Part shown: positions 54,573-64,000 of the stretch, piece after piece
How positions within the stretch are numbered: the first letter of the stretch is position 1
How the letters are laid out: each line of letters opens with the position of its first letter
Assembly (NCBI GenBank): GCA_020205615.1
Contig: CM035166.1
Span: forward strand, 86,853,043 to 86,917,042
Direction: 5' to 3'
DNA length: 64,000 nt
From: Panax quinquefolius
Taxonomy: Eukaryota > Streptophyta > Magnoliopsida > Apiales > Araliaceae
Translations under genes and position numbers: made by a program
Notes under the pieces: model-generated
Database searches by the model: none
Told to the model about the DNA's origin: nothing
Seen by the model: only the letters and a program-made list of their open reading frames with translations

Positions 54573-57236
54573 TGTGACGCCCCCAAAATTAGGTATACAT
54601 CAGGCATCTTGGGTAGTCAGATAAATGGTACAGAATTTAAATACAACTTACTAATATAACTGTCGTGTATAATACGACATAAACTGTGAGTTTGAATACA
54701 AATATTGTCTACTAGATATTATACAAACTCAAAAGGAGTCCTCATTACAATTATTATCACACTATTTCACAGAATAGTGAGGACTACTAATGCTATCCTC
54801 TGGACCATTACTCCGTTCCCCGACTCGTCCCAGCTATATTCTCATTTCCTGAAGAGAACAGTGAAAAGAAAGGGTGAGCTCAACTAGCTCAGTAAGAAAT
54901 ATTATGACTAAGATAATGCAGAATAAATTATCATTAGCCTACAACAAAGTGTTAAACCGATAAAATATAATGAACATCAAGTTTAACTACAAATGAAACA
55001 AAGAATCCATTAAAAGACTCAAGTAGAAAATAAAATCTACTATCTTTTATGATTTAACGGGTTTTTCATCATCATTATAAATTTGAGACTCACTTTTAAT
55101 AAATATTCCACATCATCGAATCACCCCGCACACTACTACCAAGGATATTCTTTAGTATCACGACCACAATTATTCATGCACTACGGGCCAAGAATAGTTG
55201 TGTATTCATTAATGGTCATGATCATGCCAACAATCGTCCATCAATGCACTACTACTATCGAGGATTTTTACCACATCATTTGTAACATTACTACCATGAT
55301 TACACCTAATAGTCTCTCGTCATAATCATACCAAGTCCATCTATGCACTCACAGTGCCACGTATGACTTTTTCAAAAAAATATAAATATGAGGATGATGA
55401 CAATGATATAAGAATTCAATAAAACAAGTTCAAGAATTAATTTATCCAGAACCAATAACATCCAAATCACAACATGATATCGCTTTGAGAGTAAAATTCA
55501 AGAATACTGAGAAGAATATTTTCATGAAAGGATACTTGGATGAAGCGCAAATATCAAGAATATTCCACTAATTTCATGGAGTATATAAGTCAAAGTTTTA
55601 ACCAACTGGGTATAATAAAGAATGAAATAACAAAAGAAATCACCATGCATGTGATAGATCGCATACAGAAAGTTATTCCAATGTAATAATAAATAACGGA
55701 ACCAGTCCTCCCACAAAAACGCACGCATGAGGATATTACAATGAATAATAAAGAGAATGGAACCAGTCCGCCGTAAAACACATGCATGATGTTCCAATGT
55801 AATAATAATAAAGATTTTAACTAGGTCCGGTGTAAAACACACGATGTGGATATTCCAATGTAATAATAATAAAGATTTTAACCAGTCCTGTAAAAACACA
55901 CGCATGTGATGTTCCAATGTAATAATAGAAGAATGTCACCAAGTATAGGTAAAACCACGAGATACAAAGTTATTCCAATAGAATAATAAGCAATGGAATA
56001 TCAACAGCCTCTCTTCATGAATAAGAAAGAATAACACCCTTTACGAGTACAACAAATAATATTCCCTACCTTAGAAGAACTCAATATTGGAAAAGTGAAG
56101 TAGCAGAATACTTTTCTTCTTTCTCTCTATAGTTTCTCTCTCTAGTTTCAATGAATTCGTAAGAAATAATGAAGGAATGAGCTTTCTATTTATAGAAAAA
56201 CCGAGGGTGGCTCTTGGTCTTAACGAAGGGTCAAAATGACTCTTGGTAATATCAAGAGACAACTACTATTCATGAAGGGTAATTAACCTTTGGAACAATC
56301 AAGAGGCGCTTAACTCTTGGTAATATTGAAGGGACAACTACTATTTGCGAAGGGGTAATTACTATCGACGAAGGTAATTACTATCGACGAAGGTAAATAC
56401 TATTGATGAAGGCAAATACTATTGATGAAGGTAAATACTATCGACGAAGGTAAATACTATTGAAGAAGGTAATTACTATCGACGAAGGTAAATACTATCG
56501 ATGAAGGTAATTACTATTTACAAAGGTAATTACTATTCACAAAGGTAATTACTATCGATTTAAGAGACTCTTAGATAATGATATATATGGCCCCCATAAA
56601 ATAATCAAACTTACCACAAACGCCTCATAATGACTCTTTTATATACATCAAGGATTAAATAAATATTACCACAAATCATTTTATTTTTAATCAACACATT
56701 TTTAATCTTTCAACAATTATTAATCATTTATAACTTGTCGTCTCAATTAATAATATAACATATTATACGATGATAATCGTGACAATAATTGAATCAATAA
56801 TATAAGAGATATGATGCAAAGAATTATCGTAGCAATAATTGAGTATAGCTAAGTGACTTCTCACGTAAGCATCAATAATCAATACCGCAGTGCTACTATG
56901 CAACCACACCAGACATCGCACTTTTACCACCGGGTAGTTCAACAGCTTTTAACGGTAACACCTCCGCCGCTATTTTTATAGAAAGATAATTTTGTCGCTT
57001 TCTAACTACGACAATACTTCCGCCAGTGAGGTCCACTAATGATTGAGTAGTCGCATGCGAATATTCCCCGACAAAAGAATATTCCCCACCAAATGAATAT
57101 TTTATAACAACTTGCTTACTTTGCAAAATTTATAAATATTACCCACAACTATAACATTATATCAAATTTATTCCATAATATTCAAAAATAATATTTATAA
57201 AAAATTCATCTTTATTTTTAAAAGTCGGGTCTTACA
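54573..57236 (-). repeat. 3' LTR of element C
   Basis: TGTGACGCCCCCAAAATTAG to GTCGGGTCTTACA. It carries the ~55-60-bp minisatellite (about 55670-55985), the TCTATTTATAGAA promoter region (about 56187) and a 19-bp repeat array (56340-56560). Confidence 0.85.
56340..56560. repeat. 19-bp minisatellite in element C LTR
   Basis: About eleven units of ACGAAGGTAAATACTATYG with AAA/AAT and GAC/GAT variants. The 5' LTR has the matching array from about 63840 to the window edge. The LTRs of A, B and D lack it. Confidence 0.9.
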
Positions 57237-58560
57237 ACCTCCCTTCTTATGAAATTTCGCCTCTCAAATTTAGGGTACGCACTGGTATGTCAAGAGGTAA
57301 GGATACCTTGTTTTCATTTCGATTCTAACTCCCAAGTCATTTCCTCAACATCGTGGTTCCTCCACAAAACTTTGACTTGAGGTATAACTTCGAGCGTAGA
57401 ATATGTTCCTTCTTATCCAAAATTTGAACAGAACCTCTTCATACGCCAAATCTTCCGCTATTTCGTCCTTGGCTCTAACTCAATAATATGGTTCGGGTCT
57501 TTCACATATTTACGTAATATGGATATGTGAAAAACGCGTTATGAACACGAGACATATTTGGCAGTAAAGCGAGTCTATAGGCCACGCCCCTACTCGATCG
57601 AGGATTAAAATGGACCGATGAATCGAGGATTAAGTTTTCCTCTCTTTCCAAATCTTGTAACTCCTTTCCATGGAGCAACTCTTAACAACACATGATCTCC
57701 TATATCGAATTCCACGCCCTTTCGATGAAGATCAACATAACTCTTTTGTCTATTTTGTGAGGTTTTTATACGTTGTTTGATCGTTTGAATCTTTTTCGTA
57801 GTCATACGTATTCAACTCCGGCCCCAACAACGCTGCTTCACCCACCTCATCCCAAAGATACCGAGAACGACACTTTCTTCCATACAACGCTTGAATGGAG
57901 CCATGCCAATACTTGCTTGATAACTGTGTGTTGTAGGAAAACTCCACCAATAGTAAGAACTTGTCCCAACTCCCTTGAAATCAAGGACACAAAGTCTTAA
58001 TAGATCTTCAAGAGTTTGAATAGTCCTCTCCGAAATTGTCCGTCTCGTCGAGGATGATATGCCGAGCTAAATCGTAAGTCTGCGCTCATAGCTTTTTGCA
58101 AACTAACCCAAAATCGTGAAGTGAATCTTGGGTCTCGATCGTAAACTATGGATACCGCATACCATGCGCCTTACAATCTCGCTTATGTACATACGAGCAA
58201 GACGTTCAAGTGTATAAGTTTCTCGTGATTTCAGAAGAAATGAGCGGACTTGGTCAATCTATCAACAATGACCCAAATCGCATCAATGCCTTTGAGAAAC
58301 CTTAGGAAGACCCCAGAACGAAATCCATGGTAATGTGCTCCCACTTCCATTCGAATTTCAAGTGGTGGTTGCATGGACCTTTTGGTACTTGATGCTCCGC
58401 TTTAACTCGCTGACAAGTTAGACACCTTGAGATAAACAGAGCTATCTCTCTTTTCATATTGCTCCACCAAAATGTATGACGAATATCATGATACATTTTG
58501 GTACTCCCAGGATGGATTGCAAATGGTGTGTTGTGCGCCTCCATCATGATATTATACTTT
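57237..58560 (-). pseudogene. Element C integrase and chromodomain
   Basis: Broken pieces on the minus strand: [35 protein letters not shown] and [11 protein letters not shown] (58547-58302), EFSYN and ALYGRKCRS pieces (57950-57750), then FDIGDHVLLRVAPWKGVTRF and NPRFIGPF (57805-57605). The region of the second Asp and the Glu (58000-58250) is shifted repeatedly. The chromodomain is recognisable only in DNA alignment. Confidence 0.85.
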
Positions 58561-59374
58561 AAATCGTGGCCTTAGGAACACAAAGTCCGGAGTTGACTCA
58601 AGTATTCCTTCTTCATCGATTCTTGCTTCCTAAGATAGCACCTTCTTGCACTTTCTTCCTTATACGCATCACCTGTGTCCGTAGCTTGAGCAACTTTAAC
58701 TTTATCGATTAAAGTCGGTTCTACTCAGATACTCGCTATCATCACATGCGTCCCCGAGTCTTTAACTCTATCTCCATCCTTTGCAAGTCATACAAAATGG
58801 GCCTTTGAGTTGACAATAACGCACTCGTATTTGCATATGATCTTCTACTCAACGCGTACCCTACCACGCTCGCTTTTCGGGATGGTATCGATGGTATGAT
58901 CATAATCTTTCAATAGCTTCAAGCCAACGTCGTTGTCGCATGTTGAGTTCCTTTTGAGTGAAGAAATATTTGAGGCTTTTATGATCCAGAAAGATCTCCA
59001 CTTTCTCCCCATACAAGTAATGCCTCCAAATTTTAAGTGCAAAGATAATAAATGCTAACTCTAGATCATGAGTAGGATAATTCCTCTCATATTCTTTGAG
59101 TTGTCGCGAGGCATAAAGCTATAACTTTTCATGTTGCATGAGAACACATCCCAACCCTTTACCCAAGCATCATCAGAGATACAAATCCCTCCGAGCCGAT
59201 GGTATTGTCGTAACAAAATGAAACAAGTCTCCTCTTGAGTTCTTGAAAACTCTTCTCACATTCTTCGCTCCAACCGAACTTTTGTATCTTTTCGAGTCAC
59301 CGAAATCAATGGAGTAGCGATTCGAGAAAATCCTTCCACGAATCTCCGATAATAACCAAATTAAACCGAGAAAG
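58561..59374 (-). pseudogene. Element C RNase H region
   Basis: Short pieces align with B's RNase H: LKFGG near 59030, the DHKS region near 58980, LKDYDHTI near 58890, and the linker to integrase. No frame longer than about 65 codons survives. Confidence 0.75.
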
Positions 59375-60050
59375 CTACGATTTCTTGATTATCGATTTAG
59401 GTTGTTCCCAACTTTGAATAGCTTTAATCTTTCTTTGGGTCAATGATATTCCATGACTTGATACCACATGCCCAAGGAATGCTACTTCTTCAAGCCAGAA
59501 CTCGCATTTCTTCAACTTGGTATAAAGCTTATATTCACAAAGCTTTTGGAGTGTCAGCCTCAAGTGTTGCTCATGATCTTCACGGCTTTTGGAATAAATA
59601 AGGATGTCATCAATAAAGACGACCACAAAGTGATCTAAATATTCCTTGAATACTTGGTTCATCATATCCATGAAGGCAGCAGGAGCATTAGTCAATCCAA
59701 AGGACATGACTAGGAATTCATAATGCCCGCATCGAAGTTCCGAAAGTCGCCTTTGGAATGTCACGTTCTAATCTTCAATTGGTGATATCCTAACGAAGAT
59801 CAATCTTTGAAAAGAATTTGGCTCATTGCAAATCGGGTCAAATAGTCATCAATACGTGGCAATGGATACCTATTTTTGATGGTGACATGATTCAACTCCC
59901 GATAATCAATACAAAGTCGCATACTCCCATCTTTCTTCTTCACGAATAGAACAGGAGCACCCCAAGGAGAAGTACTAGGACGAATAAAGCCAATGTCTAA
60001 CAATTCCTGCAGTTGGGTCTTTAACTCCTGGAAGTTCAATAGAGCCATTC
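59375..60050 (-). pseudogene. Element C reverse transcriptase
   Basis: Two frames: 60048-59800 with [17 protein letters not shown] and [16 protein letters not shown], and 59764-59375 with [20 protein letters not shown], the catalytic FIDDILIYS and [11 protein letters not shown] frameshift near 59765-59800 lies between them. Confidence 0.9.
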
Positions 60051-60780
60051 GATATGGGGCTTTGGAAATAGGTTTTGTACCGGGTTCAAGGTCGATACAA
60101 AATTCAATTTCACGCCTCGGGGTAGGCCAGAAGTTCTTCTGGAATACGTCAGAAATTTATTAACAATAGAAATATCGCTCAAAACCGATTTATTTTTGTT
60201 TAAATCATGATACGAGTTAAGAAAGCTTGACATCCGTTTTTTAATAAACGAATAGCTTTATGGCTTGAGATGACCGTGATTGATTTTAATGGTTTGGTCG
60301 TTTGAATTCGCATAATAGGTTGATTAGGAATATGAAAGCTAACAACCTTACGAAAATAATCAATTTTTGCATGATAAGTAGTTAACCAATCAATCCCTAG
60401 AATCACGCCAAATGCAAGTATTTTAATGAAATAAGATCGACAGTGTAATGTGAGGGTACCGATTTGAACCATACAAGACTTATAAACAAAGTGGATGTAA
60501 TGAAGGTTTCTCCCAACGGAGTTTCCACAGATAAGTCAAAGTCTAATTTCTCCTGTGTCAAATTTAATCGATGAGCGCAAGTAGAGAAATAAAAGAATGG
60601 GTAGAACCCAGATCAAATAAAGTATAAACTTCATTAGAGTTTATGATAAGCTTACCCGTGATGACCTCATTCGGGTTCCTTGCTCTCCGGGAGGTCACAA
60701 CAAACGCCTCCTCAGACTACCGGCTTTTGACTTTTTTGGGACTACTTTGGTGCCTCCATCCTAGCTGAATTTGTCTTCTG
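60051..60780 (-). pseudogene. Element C protease region
   Basis: The minus strand reads [20 protein letters not shown] (about 60410-60350) after a decayed active-site region near 60590-60650, where ITGKLIINSNEV-like sequence is recognisable in DNA. Frameshifts occur throughout. Confidence 0.75.
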
Positions 60781-61867
60781 TGAAACGACAAAATCGAGCT
60801 AAGTGACCTTCTCTTCCACAATTATAACATGCTTTGACTAAGCATGGCGCAGCTTGACCGATGTGTCCCTCTCCTCAAAGATTTGAAGCATATGATAGGT
60901 GGTCTTTTCTCCTTCCTTAACAACGGTGCTTGGTCAGTCGACGCTTTCCATCATCATTGAATCTCCTTTTCTTGAAATATCCATTCTTATTGTTTTGGCC
61001 CCGATTACCACCGGTGGTTACCATATCCGCCCGTTGATTCCCTCCACGCTTGTTGTCACCGCTTCGATGATTACTCTCACCGGTATTATAATTTTGTCAC
61101 CGCTTCTTTTAGTCATAAGTAACTCGTTATCGCGCTCCACTAATCGAGCCCTATTTACAACATCCGAATAGAAACACGCTTTATGAGAAATAAGATGTTG
61201 ACGTATTCCTGCTTCAAACCTCTTAAAACATTCGCGCCATTCTCTCTTCATTATCCACCAAGTGGACGCGAAACCGTGATAACTCCGTAAATTTTGCCTC
61301 GTATCATGACACACTGGCCATATTGTTTTGTTCCAACTTGATAAACTCCACCTCCTTCATGTGGGCAATACTTTCGTGAAAGTATTTGTCGTTGAATGCC
61401 TCTGGAACTTCTCCCAAGATATCTTCAAAGACAAAGAAGTTTGAGTACATTTTACCGATTCCCACCAAAGAATCGCCTCTCTTGCACATAAAAGCGCGAA
61501 GGGAACCTTTTGCTCTCTGAGCATCCCAAGACATCAAATATCTTGGTAATCTGCTTTATCCATGCTTCGCCGTAAGTGGTTTTGCTCTCCTTAAACTCCG
61601 GTGGTCCCAACTCCTTGAATTGTTTAGTGGTGACCGCCGAGAGTTTTTCGTGTTTCCACCTACGCTTTTGGGGAGAGTCGCCTCTCGCTTTCATTGTTGC
61701 ATAAATTGCATAAAGCCTCCGAACATTTGATCATTCATCATTTGGTCGTTGGTTGTTGTTTGCATGAGGATTGCCGCCTTCCGATGCACATTATCTTGAT
61801 TATTGATATGTGGTGAATCAACGATCGCCTCAGGCTCCATTCATATTCTCAACATTCTCGATGTCAT
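60781..61867 (-). pseudogene. Element C gag
   Basis: The minus-strand start at 61867 (ATGACATCGAGAATG) matches B's gag start but has lost bases. Pieces read EAWIKQITKIFDVLGCSESK (near 61560), FNDKYFHESIAHMKEVEFIK and LEQNNM (near 61400-61330). Zinc-knuckle DNA lies near 60800-60880. Many small indels relative to B. Confidence 0.85.
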
Positions 61868-62041
61868 TTTCAGACATCGCCACAAAAACAAAAGGTTAAT
61901 TGACATGTAACAAATTATCTCTATATTCTCGACCGACCAATAAAATAGCACATAAACTTAGGTAGGTCATACTAGCGAAGGTATTCCCGCCTCTCCCTCC
62001 TAGTACTATTCTCACATCTTAGCCAGAATCATATCCCTAAG

Positions 62042-62053
62042 CTTTGATACCAA
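62042..62053 (-). promoter_or_regulatory. Primer binding site of element C
   Basis: The minus strand reads TTGGTATCAAAGC next to the 5' LTR, like B. Confidence 0.7.
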
Positions 62054-62054
62054 C

Positions 62055-64000
62055 CGTGACGCCCCCAAAATTAGGTATACATCACCCATCTTGGGTAGTC
62101 GATACATGGTATGTAATTTAAATACAACTTACTAATATAACTGTGCGTACAATATTTGACATAAACCGTGAGTTTGAATACAAATATTGTCTACTAGATA
62201 TTATACAAACTCAAAAGGAGTCCTCATTACAATTATTATCACACTATTTCACGAATAGTGAGGACTACTAATGCTATCCTCTCGACCATTACTCCGCTCC
62301 CCGACTGCGTCTCGCATATATTCTCATTTCCTCAGAGAACAAAGGAAAAAGAAAGGGTGAGCTCAACTAGCTCAAGAAGAAATATTATGACTAAGATAAT
62401 GCGAGTAATAAATTATCATTAGCTTCTACAATAAAGTGTTAAACCGATAAAATATAATGAACATCAAGTTTAACTACAATGAACCAAAGAATCCATTAAA
62501 AGAGTTAAGTAGAAAATAAAATCTACTATCTTTTATGATTTAAAAGGTTTTTCATCATCATTATAAATTGAGACTCTAGCTTTTAATAAATATTCCACAT
62601 CATCGAATCACCCCTCGCATCACTACCATGATATTCTTTAGTATCACGACCATAATTATTCATGCACTACGGGCCAAGAATAGTTATGTATTCATTAATG
62701 GTCATGATCATGCCAACAATCGTCCCATCAATGCACTACTGACTATCGAGGATTTTTACCACATCATTTGTAACATTACGATCATGATTACACCGAATAG
62801 TCTCGGTCATAATCATACCAAGTCCATCTACGCACTTACAGCCATGCCACATGACTTTTCAAAAAAATATAAATATGAGGATGATGACAATGATATAAGA
62901 ATTCAATAAAATAAGTTCAAGAATTAATTTATCCAGAACCAATAACATCCAAATCATCAACACGATATCGCTTTGTAGAGTAAAATTCAAGAATACTGAG
63001 AAGAATATTTCCATGAAAGGATACTTTGGATGAAGCGCAAATATCAAGAATATTCCACTAATTTCATGGAGTATAAAGTCAAAGTTTTAACCAACTGGGT
63101 ATAATAAAGAATGGAATAACAAAAAAATCACCATGCATGCGATAGATCAAGACAGCAAAGTTATTCCAACAGTAATAATAAATAACGGAACCAGTCCCAA
63201 AGAAAAACGCATGCATGTATATTCCAACAGAATAATAAAGAATGGAACCAGTCCGCGTAGAAACACATGCATGGGATGTTCCAAAATAATAATAATAAAG
63301 ATTTTAACCAGTCCTGTAAAACACACGCATGTGATATTCCAATGTAATAATAATAAAGATTTTAACCAGTCCGATGTAAAACACACACGTACATGTGATG
63401 TTCCAATGTAATAATAGAATAATGTCACCAAGTATAGGGTAAACCACATGATACAAAGTTATTCCAATAGAATAATAAGCAATGGAATAACAACAGCTTC
63501 TCTTCATGAATAAGAAAGAATAACACCCTTTACGAGTACAACAAATAATATTCCCTCGCCTTAGAAGAATCAATATTGGAAAAGTGAAGTAGCGAGAATA
63601 CTTTTCTTCTTTCTCTCTATAGTTTCTCTCTAGTTTCAATGAATTCGTAAGAAATAATGAAGGAATGAGCTTTCTATTTATAGAAAAACCGAGGGTGGCT
63701 CTTGGTCTTAACGAAGGGTCAAAATGACTCTTGGTAATATCAAGAAACAACTACTATTTGCGAAGGGTAATTAACCTTTGGAACAATCAAGAAGGCGCTT
63801 AACTCTTGGTAATATCAAAGGACAACTACTATTTGCGAAGGGATAATTACTATCGACGAAAGTAAATACTATTGACGAAGGTAAATACTATCGACGAAGG
63901 TAAATACTATCGACGAAGGTAAATACTATTGAAGAAGGTAATTACTATCGACAAAGGTAAATACTATCGACGAAGGTAATTACTATTCACAAAGGTAATT
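62055..64000 (-). repeat. 5' LTR of element C, cut by the window edge
   Basis: Aligns with 54573-56520 of the 3' LTR: GTGACGCCCCCAAAATTAGG start (first base C in place of T), minisatellite at about 63160-63480, the promoter region near 63680 and the 19-bp array from about 63840 to the edge. Confidence 0.85.

Larger units (their letters stand above)
54573..64000 (-). mobile_element. Element C: Tekay-like chromovirus, heavily frameshifted, runs off the window
   Basis: 3' LTR 54573-57236, purine tract, integrase, RNase H, RT, protease, gag, PBS (near 62042-62053) and 5' LTR from 62055 past the edge. The order equals B. It inserted into the F-family LTR; the left flank is GTTGA, and the matching right flank lies outside. 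Coding regions are broken by far more small indels than in B or D. Confidence 0.9.

Noticed and set aside
1..64000. tRNA or rRNA genes, bacterial-type operons or defence systems
   Set aside because: No tRNA cloverleaf, rRNA core or prokaryote-like gene organisation was seen; the only tRNA-related words are retrotransposon primer binding sites.

Overview
The window is AT-rich nuclear DNA of a flowering plant. I infer this from one GT-AG spliced plant-type membrane-protein gene, Tourist-, Mutator- and hAT-type MITEs, Tekay/Del-like chromoviruses with a C-terminal chromodomain, a SIRE/Maximus-like copia element and telo-box (AAACCCTAA) arrays. A eudicot is likely, but the species cannot be told from the sequence.

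Layout. Positions 1-5.9 kb are gene-poor: simple and tandem repeats, a ~350-bp direct duplication whose second copy carries a hAT-like MITE (the first copy is the intact empty site), then three MITEs in a row (4325-5321). Positions 6036-13875 (minus) hold the only host gene I can support. It has two coding exons (13006-13875 and 6036-6167), 333 codons, and a 6.8-kb intron containing a 2.3-kb non-autonomous LTR element, a Tourist-like MITE and an 888-bp Mutator-like fold-back. The protein has an N-terminal acidic WEVL motif, a disordered middle and a C-terminal membrane span, an architecture like ATG8-interacting proteins.

From 15029 to the end the window is a nest of LTR retrotransposons. A truncated plus-strand LTR (15029-15607) is cut by a minus-strand Tekay-like element, here called B (15608-38579). 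B's 3' LTR holds a 4.5-kb solo LTR of another family, F (17394-21888, TSD CCAAC). B's gag-pol is split by element A (26767-35361, TSD GTTAC), with two 2395-bp LTRs and only relics of coding sequence. B's 5' LTR is fused near 38580 to a partial LTR of a sibling, D (38581-42314), which has lost most of RT and RNase H. A plus-strand copia element, G (42315-51784), follows, with gag, protease, integrase, RT, RNase H and an extra ORF3 that is interrupted by a copia-type solo LTR, H (49599-51419). Then comes a minus-strand relative of F (51785-54572), itself cut by minus-strand Tekay-like element C (54573 to beyond 64000).

No element has an intact coding capacity. The strongest leads are the split host gene with a putative ATG8-interacting motif, the telo-box cluster and recurring hairpins conserved between the two F-family LTRs, the coding-poor element A with clean LTRs and TSD, and a pattern of indels at CTG/CAG sites in element C that could be biological or a sequencing artefact. 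B, D, A, C, F, G and H are labels used only in this report.
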